Positions 53,460 to 62,399 of a DNA stretch of 64,000 nt are shown in pieces; the first letter of the stretch is position 1; each line of letters opens with the position of its first letter. The stretch is from contig NZ_NQMO01000005.1 in assembly GCF_002257645.1 (NCBI RefSeq), forward strand, positions 518,528-582,527. Direction: 5' to 3'. The notes under the pieces were generated by a model. The model worked only from the letters and a program-made list of their open reading frames with translations. It did no database searches and was not told the DNA's origin. Source of the DNA: Paenibacillus sp. XY044. GTDB lineage: Bacteria > Bacillota > Bacilli > Paenibacillales > Paenibacillaceae. Made by a program: the position numbers and the translations under genes.

Positions 53460-54602
53460 ATGAAAATCAGCATCCTTAAAAACGTTCTTAATGAATCTAT
53501 TCAGCACGTATCCAAGGCCATATCGAGCCGAACTACGATTCCGATCTTGACGGGCATCAAGCTGGACGTGAACCATTCGGGGGTAACCCTCACAGCCAGC
53601 GACACTGATATTTCCATTCAATCGTTTATTCCGGTAGAGGATAACGAACGCACGATCGTTACCGTGGATCAACCGGGCAGCGTCGTACTGCCAGCCAAGT
53701 TTTTCGTGGAAATCATCAAGAAACTGCCTTCTCAGGAAATCCAAATGGAGGTAAAGGATCAATTCCAAACCTTTATCTCTTCGGGAGCCACTGAAATTCA
53801 AATGGTCGGACTGGATCCGGAGGAGTTCCCAGTACTGCCGGATATCGAGGGGAACCAAACGATTTCCCTGCCGGGAGCACTGCTCAGGAACATGATCCGC
53901 CAAACCGGCTTTTCCATCTCCACTCATGAAACGACACCGATCCTGACAGGCGTCCTGTGGAACCTGGATCAGAACGAGCTGAAGTTTACAGCTACGGACC
54001 GTCACCGTCTGGCCACCCGCTCCGCACATTTGGAAGGGACCGAAGAAGTGAAATTTCACAATGTGGTCATTGCCGGCAAAACGCTGAACGAGCTGAGCAA
54101 AATCATTCCCGACCAGAATACGCTGGTAGACATCGTCGTAGCGGACAACCAGGTGCTGTTCAAAATCGACCGGGTTCTGTTCTATTCCCGCATCCTGGAC
54201 GGCATTTATCCGGATACTTCTAGGATTATTCCGACAAACTACAAAACAGAACTGGTTTTGGACACAAAAAAATTAAGCGAATCGATCGACCGCGCTTATT
54301 TGCTCTCCAGAGAGGAGAAAACGAATATCGTACGCCTGCAGACGATGGAGCATGGCGGTATCGAAATTTCTTCCAGCTCGTCGGAACTCGGCAAGGTGCG
54401 CGAAGAGCTGGACGTCATTGATTTCCAAGGGGAACCCCTGAAAATCTCGTTTAACTCGAAATATATGCTGGACGTGCTGAAAGTGGTGGAAAGCGAGCAG
54501 CTCAAAATTGCTTTTACCGGCATCATGAGCCCGATCATTCTGAAGCCGGTGGATGACAGCAAGAGCCTGTACGTTATCCTTCCATATCGGACCACCAACT
54601 AA
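53460..54602 (+). CDS. dnaN: DNA polymerase III beta subunit (sliding clamp)
   Basis: Ring-shaped processivity clamp, 380 residues, three repeated domains of about 120 residues each. It starts MKISILKNVLNESIQHVSKA and ends with the family's MSPIILKPV and LPYRT segments. ATG at 53460 follows TAGGAGTG by six bases; the open frame extends upstream to 53304 through the origin element but without a binding site. Confidence 0.98.
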   Translation: MKISILKNVLNESIQHVSKAISSRTTIPILTGIKLDVNHSGVTLTASDTDISIQSFIPVEDNERTIVTVDQPGSVVLPAKFFVEIIKKLPSQEIQMEVKDQFQTFISSGATEIQMVGLDPEEFPVLPDIEGNQTISLPGALLRNMIRQTGFSISTHETTPILTGVLWNLDQNELKFTATDRHRLATRSAHLEGTEEVKFHNVVIAGKTLNELSKIIPDQNTLVDIVVADNQVLFKIDRVLFYSRILDGIYPDTSRIIPTNYKTELVLDTKKLSESIDRAYLLSREEKTNIVRLQTMEHGGIEISSSSSELGKVREELDVIDFQGEPLKISFNSKYMLDVLKVVESEQLKIAFTGIMSPIILKPVDDSKSLYVILPYRTTN

Positions 54603-54610
54603 CGCAAAAC

Positions 54611-54656
54611 TTGTCCACAGCGAAAGGATTTCTGATGAACAAAATAGTTATCCACA
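54611..54656 (+). other. DnaA boxes downstream of dnaN
   Basis: TTGTCCACA at 54611-54619 and a perfect TTATCCACA at 54648-54656, the latter inside the first codons of yaaA; GTATCCACA occurs at about 54700-54708. They extend the DnaA-box field beyond the usual dnaA-flanking clusters. Confidence 0.6.
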
Positions 54657-54853
54657 GTGAATATATTAAGCTTGATCAATTTTTGAAGCTCGCCAACTGC
54701 GTATCCACAGGGGGGATGGCCAAAGCCCTCCTGGCGGAGAACATGGTGACCGTGAATGGGGAGCCGGAAGATCGCCGGGGGCGGAAATTGTATCCGGGCG
54801 ATCAAGTCAAAGTGACGGACTGCGGTGAATTTGTGGTAGCACAAGAGGCATAA
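54635..54853 (+). CDS. yaaA: S4-domain RNA-binding protein YaaA
   Basis: A 72-residue S4-like RNA-binding protein (RlbA/YaaA family), found between dnaN and recF in Bacillota and linked to ribosome assembly in Bacillus. Core motif: YIKLDQFLKLANCVSTGGMA and VNGEPEDRRGRKLYPGD. ATG 54635 has AAAGGA upstream. Confidence 0.92.
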   Translation: MNKIVIHSEYIKLDQFLKLANCVSTGGMAKALLAENMVTVNGEPEDRRGRKLYPGDQVKVTDCGEFVVAQEA

Positions 54854-54911
54854 AAGTGCCCCCAGGTCGCCGCTTTTACGCGGCGGCCGGCGAAGATGGG
54901 GAGGATAAGGC

Positions 54912-56024
54912 GTGTTTGTTAAAAATATCAGTCTGCAGCATTATCGCAACTACGAGAAGCTGCAGCTGGATTCTTTTGGAGACGTAAATCTGCTGATCGG
55001 ACAAAATGCCCAAGGCAAAACCAATTTGCTGGAGGCTATTTTTGTGTTGGCATTAACCAAAAGTCACCGGACCTCCAAAGATCGGGAGCTGATTTCGTTT
55101 GAAGGAGGAACCGCGCATCTGTCCGCTGTTGTGGATAAGAAGTACGGTCCGCTTACCCTCGATTTGACGATGTCCCCACAGGGGAAGAAGGCGAAGATTA
55201 ATGGGCTCGAGCAGCGGAAGCTGAGCGATTTTATTGGTGCGCTGAACGTCGTTATGTTTGCCCCTGAAGATCTGGAAATTGTGAAGGGCACGCCGGGCAT
55301 CCGCCGGCGGTTTCTCGATATGGAAATCGGCCAGGTTCAACCGGGGTATCTCTATCATCTCCAGCAGTACCAGAAGGTGCTTAATCAGCGGAACAACCTC
55401 TTGAAGCAGATGTGGGGGAAAGACGGCGTGAAGCCGGGAATGCTGGAAATCTGGGACCAGCAGCTCGTGGAGCATGGTGTTAAAATCATCAAAAAGAGGA
55501 AACAATTCATAATAAAGCTGCAGAAGTGGGCGGAAACGATCCACCAAGGCATTACAAGCGGCGGGGAATCGCTAAAGCTTGTCTATCAGCCGTCGTTTGG
55601 CGACGCCGAGGAGGAAGATGAAGCTTATCTTTTTGAACAATTTATGTTAAAGTTATCACAAGTGAAGGATCAAGAAGTGCGCCGCGGGATGACCCTTGCC
55701 GGGCCTCACCGCGACGACATGGCCTTTTTCATTAACGGCAAAGAAGTTCATACGTACGGTTCCCAGGGACAGCAGAGAACAACCGCTCTGTCTCTTAAAC
55801 TGGCGGAAATCGAACTGATCCAGGAGGAGATCGGAGAGTATCCGGTGCTCTTGCTGGATGACGTGCTGTCTGAACTTGATCCTTACCGGCAAACGCAATT
55901 GATTGAGACTTTTCAGAGCAAGGTTCAGACCTTTATCACGGCAACGGGAATCGAAAGCTTGAATGCCGATAAGCTGAAGAACGCGAACATCTATCATGTT
56001 CATGCGGGACAGGTCAACACTTAA
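54912..56024 (+). CDS. recF: DNA replication and repair protein RecF
   Basis: SMC-like ATPase that helps load RecA at single-stranded gaps. 370 residues: Walker A GQNAQGKTNLLE (about 31-42), signature GSQGQQRTTALSLKL and Walker B VLLLDDVLSELD. Starts at GTG 54912 with GGGGAGGA upstream. Typical place after yaaA. Confidence 0.97.
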   Translation: MFVKNISLQHYRNYEKLQLDSFGDVNLLIGQNAQGKTNLLEAIFVLALTKSHRTSKDRELISFEGGTAHLSAVVDKKYGPLTLDLTMSPQGKKAKINGLEQRKLSDFIGALNVVMFAPEDLEIVKGTPGIRRRFLDMEIGQVQPGYLYHLQQYQKVLNQRNNLLKQMWGKDGVKPGMLEIWDQQLVEHGVKIIKKRKQFIIKLQKWAETIHQGITSGGESLKLVYQPSFGDAEEEDEAYLFEQFMLKLSQVKDQEVRRGMTLAGPHRDDMAFFINGKEVHTYGSQGQQRTTALSLKLAEIELIQEEIGEYPVLLLDDVLSELDPYRQTQLIETFQSKVQTFITATGIESLNADKLKNANIYHVHAGQVNT

Positions 56025-56040
56025 GGAATGGGGAATGGTT

Positions 56041-56292
56041 ATGTATATCCATCTAGGCGGTGAAAAAATTATCCGTTCTGCGGAGCTGGTTGCGATCTTT
56101 GACATTTCGATCGAGAAATCCTCCAAAATATCAAAGCAGTTTGTTAGCCACGCAATGCAGGAGAAGAACGTGGAGTTTATCGGCGAAGAGGAAGCCAAAT
56201 CCATCGTCGTGACGAAGAGCACCGTCTATTACTCTCCAATTTCCTCATCCACGCTTAAGAAGCGGGCGAATGTCTTCTTCGCCAACGCTTAG
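56041..56292 (+). CDS. remB: Extracellular-matrix regulator RemB (YaaB, DUF370)
   Basis: An 83-residue DUF370 protein related to RemA/RemB, small DNA-binding regulators of matrix genes in Bacillus. It starts MYIHLGGEKIIRSAELVAIF and contains KSTVYYSPISSSTLKKRAN. ATG 56041 is used; ATG 56035 two codons earlier is possible. Place between recF and gyrB matches yaaB. Confidence 0.9.
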   Translation: MYIHLGGEKIIRSAELVAIFDISIEKSSKISKQFVSHAMQEKNVEFIGEEEAKSIVVTKSTVYYSPISSSTLKKRANVFFANA

Positions 56293-56356
56293 GACACTGT
56301 GAACGCAGGTACACTCCAATCAGCAAACGTAGAATATATAGAAGTAGGTGACAGGC

Positions 56357-58267
56357 ATGTCTATGAATCAACCGCAATATGATGAGAGTCAGATTCAGGT
56401 TCTGGAGGGTCTGGAAGCCGTCCGCAAACGGCCGGGCATGTATATCGGATCAACCAGCGCCAAAGGACTTCATCACCTGGTGTGGGAAGTGGTGGACAAC
56501 AGTATCGACGAGGCGATGGCGGGCGTATGCGATCATATCGAAGTCATTGTCCACAAGGATAACAGCATCACGGTTGTCGACAACGGACGCGGTATTCCGG
56601 TTGGTGAGAACGAGAAGCTGAAAAAATCGACGCTTGAGGTCGTCATGACCGTGCTTCATGCCGGCGGCAAGTTTGGCGGCGGCGGATATAAAGTATCCGG
56701 TGGTCTGCACGGTGTCGGCGTTTCGGTCGTGAATGCACTGTCCACCAAGGTCGTTGTCCAAGTTAGGTTGAATGGGCATATTTATCAGCAGGAATACCGG
56801 CGCGGCGTACCCCAGTATGATGTCAAAGTCATCGGGGATACCGACGAGCACGGTACGACGGTTACCTTCCTGCCGGATCCGGAAATTTTCACGGAGACAA
56901 CGGAGTATGACTATAATACTCTCCTGACGCGGATTCGTGAGCTGGCCTTCTTGAACAAAGGCATTGCTTTGACGCTGACCGATGAGCGTACGGGGGCTTC
57001 CAACTACTTCAAGTACGAGGGCGGTATTATTGAATACGTCAAGTTCCTGAATGAGAAAAAGGAAGTCCTTCATGAAGAGCCGATCTATGTAGAGGGCTCC
57101 CGGGACAACATTCAGGCGGAGATCGCGCTGCAGTACAATGAGAGCTACAGCGAGAACATTTACTCTTTTGCGAACAATATCAATACGCATGAGGGCGGAA
57201 CTCACGAGTCGGGCTTTAAGAGCGCCTTGACCCGGATCATTAACGAATATGTCCGCAAGAGCGGCCTTGCCAAAGACGGATCCAATTTGTCCGGCGATGA
57301 TGTGCGCGAGGGCCTGACGGCCATTATTTCGGTCAAAATTCCGGAGCCGCAGTTTGAGGGTCAGACAAAGACCAAACTCGGCAACAGTGAAGTCCGCGGC
57401 ATCGTAGAATCGCTGTTTTCGGAGAAGCTGTCCGATTTCATGCAGGAGAATCCTGCCGTATCCCGGCGGATCATTGAAAAGGCGCTGCAGGCTTCTCGTG
57501 CGCGTGAGGCTGCCCGTAAGGCCCGTGAACTGACGCGCCGCAAGAGCGCCCTTGAAGTCAGTGCCCTTCCCGGCAAACTGGCGGACTGCTCCTCGAAGGA
57601 CGCGTCCATTTGCGAGCTGTACATCGTCGAAGGGGACTCTGCCGGCGGATCCGCCAAGCAGGGGCGTGACCGGCATTTCCAGGCGATTTTGCCGATCCGT
57701 GGTAAAATCCTGAACGTCGAGAAGGCGCGTCTGGACCGGATTTTGTCCAATTTGGAGATTCGGGCAATTGTAACGGCGATGGGTACGGGCATTGGCGACG
57801 AAGACTTCGACTTGAGCAAAGCCCGGTACCACAAGCTCATTATCATGACCGACGCCGATGTCGACGGCGCGCATATCCGTACGCTGCTGCTGACCTTCTT
57901 CTACCGGTACATGCGACAGCTGCTGGAAGCGGGATACGTGTACATCGCGCAGCCGCCGCTCTTCAAAGTTGAGCGCAACAAGACGGTCCGTTATGCCGGT
58001 TCCGAGAAGGAGCGCGATGAAATCATCGCCGAATTCGGAGAGGGAGCCAAATTCAATATCCAGCGGTATAAAGGTCTGGGAGAGATGAATCCGGAGCAGC
58101 TGTGGGAGACAACCATGGATCCGGAGAGCCGCACCATGCTGCAGGTGACGATTGAAGACGCCATGCAGGCGGACCTTATTTTCGACACGCTTATGGGTGA
58201 CAACGTTGAACCGCGGCGTGATTTTATTCACGAACACGCAAAAACGGTTAAAAATCTGGACATTTAA
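56357..58267 (+). CDS. gyrB: DNA gyrase subunit B
   Basis: ATPase subunit of gyrase, which introduces negative supercoils. 636 residues: GHKL ATPase domain (EVVDNSIDEAMAG; DNGRGIPVG; GGLHGVGVSVVNAL), transducer domain and TOPRIM domain with EGDSAGGSAKQGRDR and DADVDGAHI. ATG 56357 has AGGTG upstream; an in-frame GTG at 56348 is less likely. Followed by a strong terminator, unlike the usual direct gyrB-gyrA run. Confidence 0.98.
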   Translation: MSMNQPQYDESQIQVLEGLEAVRKRPGMYIGSTSAKGLHHLVWEVVDNSIDEAMAGVCDHIEVIVHKDNSITVVDNGRGIPVGENEKLKKSTLEVVMTVLHAGGKFGGGGYKVSGGLHGVGVSVVNALSTKVVVQVRLNGHIYQQEYRRGVPQYDVKVIGDTDEHGTTVTFLPDPEIFTETTEYDYNTLLTRIRELAFLNKGIALTLTDERTGASNYFKYEGGIIEYVKFLNEKKEVLHEEPIYVEGSRDNIQAEIALQYNESYSENIYSFANNINTHEGGTHESGFKSALTRIINEYVRKSGLAKDGSNLSGDDVREGLTAIISVKIPEPQFEGQTKTKLGNSEVRGIVESLFSEKLSDFMQENPAVSRRIIEKALQASRAREAARKARELTRRKSALEVSALPGKLADCSSKDASICELYIVEGDSAGGSAKQGRDRHFQAILPIRGKILNVEKARLDRILSNLEIRAIVTAMGTGIGDEDFDLSKARYHKLIIMTDADVDGAHIRTLLLTFFYRYMRQLLEAGYVYIAQPPLFKVERNKTVRYAGSEKERDEIIAEFGEGAKFNIQRYKGLGEMNPEQLWETTMDPESRTMLQVTIEDAMQADLIFDTLMGDNVEPRRDFIHEHAKTVKNLDI

Positions 58268-58323
58268 GATTGAACTTCACCTGAACGTTTTGGTGAGTCC
58301 AGCCCTATAGAATATAGACAGAA

Positions 58324-58366
58324 AACAAGAGAAGTTTCCGGGACCGGAGCTTCTCTTGTTTTTGTT
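58324..58366. terminator. Shared (bidirectional) terminator of gyrB and the YheC/D gene
   Basis: AACAAGAGAAG and CTTCTCTTGTT arms enclose 15 bases and are followed by TTTTG on the plus strand and by TTTTCTG on the minus strand. It overlaps the last base pairs before the minus-strand stop codon at 58365-58367, so it can end both converging transcripts. Confidence 0.88.
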
Positions 58367-59195
58367 AATAGCTGCCCCTTCTTTTACTTCTGCCGGGGAG
58401 CCTCCCGTAGCTGATCGCATACCGTTCAATGCGGCGGTAGATGCTTTTATCCTTGAAAAACTTTTTAAACGGAAAGATGGCCGGGAGCGTGTTCACTTCA
58501 AGGATCCAGGGGTTGAGTTGTTCGTCGATGGCTACGTCGAGACCGATTTCCTTGATACCGGGGAATTTGGTCTGCAGCTGCTGAGCGGTGGCTACACCCA
58601 GCTCATACAGTCTTTTTTCCAAATGAGGAGCTTCCTCGGGGCTTACGTTTCCTTCGAGCAGTTCGTTCAGCAGGCGTACGGAACCCCCGCCGTGGTAGTT
58701 CGTAATGATCATGTCCTTAGCGGCCACCCTGCCGATGATCCCTGTCGTTTCCCAATTGCGGTATGGTGTTCTTTGGGTCAGGATTCTCAGATCAAACTGG
58801 CGCTCCTCGTACTTCAAAGTTACGATTCCCTGCTGAATAATATATAACTTTCCTCTTGTGTGTCTGAGTATGGCATGATGCAGCGCATCGAAGTTCGGGT
58901 ACGTCTCGGAGCGTGTGCCGTAGCGCAAAGTATATTCTATGCGATTGTGGGCAGGGTCTCCGGCTGGTGACACGCTAACCGGGGCAGCCGGTTCCTCGTG
59001 CCGCCGAACGTTCATAACCCCGTTGCCGTATGTGCCGCGGTCCGGCTTAATATATACAAGAGGTGTGTTTTCAAGCATATTACCCAGCGTAGCGCGTGTA
59101 TATTTTTGCGTTAAAGGAATGTAAGGAGATACCTGCTGATTCTGTAAAAGGACCTGGGTTTTTGCCCATTTGCTTGCAACACGTTGAATCGCCAA
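58365..59195 (-). CDS. YheC/YheD family ATP-grasp protein
   Basis: A 276-residue ATP-grasp-like protein of the YheC/YheD (endospore coat-associated) family. Features: VYIKPDRGTYGNGVMNV (ATP-binding strand-loop), QFDLRILTQRT and LDVAIDEQLNPWILEVNTLPA with the metal-binding Glu-Asn pair typical of ATP-grasp enzymes. Start is TTG 59195 with GAAAGGA upstream. It interrupts gyrB-gyrA and runs against replication. Coat association is known only for the Bacillus relatives; the substrate is unknown. Confidence 0.85.
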   Translation of the reverse strand: MAIQRVASKWAKTQVLLQNQQVSPYIPLTQKYTRATLGNMLENTPLVYIKPDRGTYGNGVMNVRRHEEPAAPVSVSPAGDPAHNRIEYTLRYGTRSETYPNFDALHHAILRHTRGKLYIIQQGIVTLKYEERQFDLRILTQRTPYRNWETTGIIGRVAAKDMIITNYHGGGSVRLLNELLEGNVSPEEAPHLEKRLYELGVATAQQLQTKFPGIKEIGLDVAIDEQLNPWILEVNTLPAIFPFKKFFKDKSIYRRIERYAISYGRLPGRSKRRGSY

Positions 59196-59280
59196 GAAAT
59201 ATCATCCTTTCTACTGAATTGGCCTTGTTATGTGCATGTCGGCCGGAGCTTCTTCTCCGCGGTTCAAAGGCGTAAAACAT

Positions 59281-59309
59281 AGGACAAGCAAGCAAAACAA
59301 TGGTATAAT
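59281..59309 (+). promoter_or_regulatory. Candidate promoter reading toward gyrA
   Basis: AGGACA (59281-59286, GACA matches), 17-base spacer, perfect TATAAT (59304-59309). If used, it gives gyrA a leader of about 455 bases containing repeat copy E. Confidence 0.45.
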
Positions 59310-59772
59310 ATAAAGATGTGGTGTTTTGTTTGCTTCAAACAGCACAAGGCTTCCCTTTTGCCCTACCAGTATATGTGGAAAAGGCACAGAAGGCCGGGCG
59401 AATCCCTAGAGAAACAGAACTTGGGCAGCAGCGGAGCAGACCGTGCTCAAACGTTTAATTGTGCTCTTTTTGTGAAAGTAATATAATAAAGTTTGGTGGT
59501 TTTGCGGATTGGCGTCCGTCAATTTCACCATTTCAGCCCTGCTGTTATGCATTTCTCTGATTATCGGGGCAAGGAGTAATTCAGCTTCTGGAGGCTTGCT
59601 TCAGCTGAATGTTATGGGAACTTTTGCGGAATTACGGGCGAGGAGCCCAGCCTGCAAAGAATGTACGTCGATAGACGTTTTTCCTCATATATTGATTTTA
59701 TATTCGCTGTACTGAACGAATCGTCTGAAAAGACAATGCTAGTGGTTTGATAGAAATTGGAGGAGGTCCACC
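59310..59772. other. Long gyrA leader region
   Basis: No convincing gene. A 68-codon open frame (59509-59715) starts at TTG, lacks a good binding site and runs through repeat copy E, so it is judged spurious. Small structures include GAGCA-GACCG-TGCTC near 59433-59447. The ribosome-binding site GGAGG lies just before gyrA. Confidence 0.5.
59600..59690 (+). repeat. Dispersed structured repeat, copy E (diverged)
   Basis: The 3' core GAATGTACGTCGATAGACGT followed by TTTTCC (59659-59684) is as well conserved as in copies C and D. The 5' half has diverged: only AACTTTTGCGGAATTACGGG loosely matches. It lies about 90 bases before the gyrA start. Confidence 0.7.
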
Positions 59773-62337
59773 ATGGCGGAAGAAAGAGGCTCGCAAATCA
59801 AAGATCGGGACATACGTGACGAAATGCGCGAATCCTTTATGGATTATGCGATGAGCGTAATTGTCTCCCGGGCTTTGCCGGATGTGCGGGACGGGATGAA
59901 ACCGGTCCACCGGCGTATCCTGTACGCGATGTCGGAGCTCGGTATGTACCCGGATAAACCATTTAAGAAATCGGCGAGAATCGTGGGTGAGGTCATCGGT
60001 AAGTATCACCCGCATGGTGACTCGGCTGTGTACGAGACCATGGTTCGTATGGCACAGGATTTTTCGATGCGTTATATGCTTGTGGAAGGCCATGGAAACT
60101 TTGGTTCCGTTGACGGTGACTTTGCAGCCGCCATGCGTTACACCGAGGCGCGTCTCTCCAAGATCGCCATCGAGATGCTGCGCGACATCAACAAAGAAAC
60201 CATCGATTTTACCGAAAACTATGACGGCGAGGAACTGGAGCCGGTTGTGCTTCCGGCACGTTATCCGAACCTGCTGGTCAACGGGGTATCAGGAATCGCG
60301 GTAGGCATGGCCACCAATATTCCTCCGCATAATTTGGGAGAAGTGATTGATGGCGTACAGGCGCTTATCAAGAATCCCGATATTACGTCGCTGGAATTGA
60401 TGGATTACATTAAGGGACCGGATTTCCCTACCCGCGGCTACATTTTAGGACGGCACGGAATCCGCCAAGCATATGAGACCGGCCGTGGATCCGTTACGAT
60501 GCGGGCCAAAGCCGAGATCGAAGAAGTAAACAATAAAGCGCGCATTATTGTGACCGAGCTGCCTTACCAGGTCAATAAAGCGCGTTTGGTCGAGAAGATC
60601 GCCGAGCTGGTCCGCGAGAAAAGACTCGAGGGCATTACCGATCTGCGGGACGAATCCGACCGGACCGGTATGCGGGTCGTCATCGAGCTGCGCCGTGACG
60701 TCAATCCGAGCGTCATGCTGAATAATTTGTACAAACACACGGCGCTGCAGTCTACGTTCGGCATTAATATGCTGGCGATCGTGAACAAGGAGCCGAAGGT
60801 TCTGACGCTGCGCGATGCGCTGTACCATTATCTGCAGCACCAGATTGAAGTTATCCGCCGCCGGACCGAATATGACCTGAAAAAGGCGGAAGCCCGCGCT
60901 CATATTTTGGAAGGCTTGCGAATTGCACTCGACCATTTGGATGAAGTCATCTCGATTATCCGTTCTTCTCAGACAACGGAAATTGCCCGTGACCGTTTGA
61001 TGGAACGCTTCAGCTTAAGCCTTGAGCAGACGCAGGCTATTCTGGAGATGAGACTCCAGCGCCTGACCGGTTTGGAACGCGAGAAGATCGAGGCCGAATA
61101 CCAGGAGCTTATGGTGAAAATCGCCGAGTACCGCGAAATTCTCGCGAACGAGCAGCTTGTTCTGGACATTATTACGAATGAGCTTCAAGAAATCAAAGAG
61201 CGGTTCGGCGACGAGCGTCGCACCGAAATTACCGTTGGTGAGGAAAGCATTCTGGATGAAGATCTGATTCCGCGTGAAGAGGTGGTTATCACCATTACGC
61301 ATACCGGATACATCAAGCGCTTGCCTGCCAACACTTATCGCAGCCAGAAGCGTGGCGGACGCGGGGTAACGGGGCTGGATATGAAGGATGCGGACTTTGT
61401 CGAGCATCTCTTCGTCACCAACTCGCACAATTACCTGATGTTCTTCACGGATCGGGGTAAGGTGTACCGCCTGAAGGCGTACGAAATTCCTGAACTCGGC
61501 CGTACCGCCCGGGGAACGGCGATTATTAACCTCATCCAGATCGAACAGGGAGAGACGATCAATGCGGTGATTCCGGTCTCCGAGTTCGAGGATGACAAAT
61601 ATCTGTTCTTCGTCACTCGCAGTGGGGTTGTGAAGAAGACGCCTCTCGAGGATTACGTCAACATTCGTAAAGGCGGCTTGATCGCCATCAACTTGCGCGA
61701 AGACGACTGCTTGATTGAAGTAAAACTGACGGACGGCAAGCAGGAAATGATCATGGGTACCGCCCATGGCATGTCCATCCGTTTCTCCGAGCACGATGTC
61801 CGCTCGATGGGACGCGGAGCGACAGGGGTTAAGGGGATTACCCTCGAAGAAGGGGACGCGGTGATCGGCATGGACATCATCGATAAAGAACTGGATGTCC
61901 TCATTGTGACTTCCAAGGGATACGGCAAGCGTACCCCTACCAGCGATTATCGTTCCCAATCCCGCGGTGGTAAGGGGATTAAGACCATCAACGTCACGGA
62001 TAAGAACGGACCGGTGGTTGGGCTGAAGGTCGTGAAGTCTGAAGAAGACCTGATGATCATTACGACCAGCGGCACGCTGATCCGGACCAGCATGGAGGGA
62101 ATCTCCACGATGGGACGTTACACGCAGGGTGTGAAGCTCATTAACATTCGTGAAGATGACGCCGTAGCAACCGTATGCCGCGCGGATAAGAGCGACGATC
62201 CAGACGATGAAGATGAAGACTTGATCGAAGGCCAGGAGGTTGGCAACGGATCGGAAGAAGGCGCAGAGCCTGCAGACGATTCAGCACCTGCCTCAGAGAT
62301 GACGGATGCTTCAGATGAGGCATCTGACGAAGAATAA
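59773..62337 (+). CDS. gyrA: DNA gyrase subunit A
   Basis: Breakage-reunion subunit of gyrase, 854 residues. Catalytic Tyr123 in AAMRYTEARL; the quinolone-resistance region HPHGDSAVYE carries the sensitive-type Ser84 and Glu88; the GyrA box in the C-terminal wrapping domain reads QKRGGRG. The last 45 residues form a strongly acidic tail (DDPDDEDEDLIEG and further Asp/Glu/Ser). ATG 59773 has GGAGG upstream. It is separated from gyrB by a head-on gene. Confidence 0.98.
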   Translation: MAEERGSQIKDRDIRDEMRESFMDYAMSVIVSRALPDVRDGMKPVHRRILYAMSELGMYPDKPFKKSARIVGEVIGKYHPHGDSAVYETMVRMAQDFSMRYMLVEGHGNFGSVDGDFAAAMRYTEARLSKIAIEMLRDINKETIDFTENYDGEELEPVVLPARYPNLLVNGVSGIAVGMATNIPPHNLGEVIDGVQALIKNPDITSLELMDYIKGPDFPTRGYILGRHGIRQAYETGRGSVTMRAKAEIEEVNNKARIIVTELPYQVNKARLVEKIAELVREKRLEGITDLRDESDRTGMRVVIELRRDVNPSVMLNNLYKHTALQSTFGINMLAIVNKEPKVLTLRDALYHYLQHQIEVIRRRTEYDLKKAEARAHILEGLRIALDHLDEVISIIRSSQTTEIARDRLMERFSLSLEQTQAILEMRLQRLTGLEREKIEAEYQELMVKIAEYREILANEQLVLDIITNELQEIKERFGDERRTEITVGEESILDEDLIPREEVVITITHTGYIKRLPANTYRSQKRGGRGVTGLDMKDADFVEHLFVTNSHNYLMFFTDRGKVYRLKAYEIPELGRTARGTAIINLIQIEQGETINAVIPVSEFEDDKYLFFVTRSGVVKKTPLEDYVNIRKGGLIAINLREDDCLIEVKLTDGKQEMIMGTAHGMSIRFSEHDVRSMGRGATGVKGITLEEGDAVIGMDIIDKELDVLIVTSKGYGKRTPTSDYRSQSRGGKGIKTINVTDKNGPVVGLKVVKSEEDLMIITTSGTLIRTSMEGISTMGRYTQGVKLINIREDDAVATVCRADKSDDPDDEDEDLIEGQEVGNGSEEGAEPADDSAPASEMTDASDEASDEE

Positions 62338-62360
62338 TACCGCAGATACGACATACGCTA

Positions 62361-62399
62361 AAGCATGAGTCTGATTTCCATCAGATTCATGCTTTTTTT
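62361..62399 (+). terminator. Intrinsic terminator of gyrA
   Basis: AAGCATGAGTCTGAT and ATCAGATTCATGCTT arms (one mismatch) with a four-base loop and seven T, 24 bases past the stop. Confidence 0.93.

Noticed and set aside
59509..59715. 68-codon open frame in the gyrA leader
   Set aside because: TTG start, no ribosome-binding site, passes through repeat copy E, and its sequence looks like no protein family I know.
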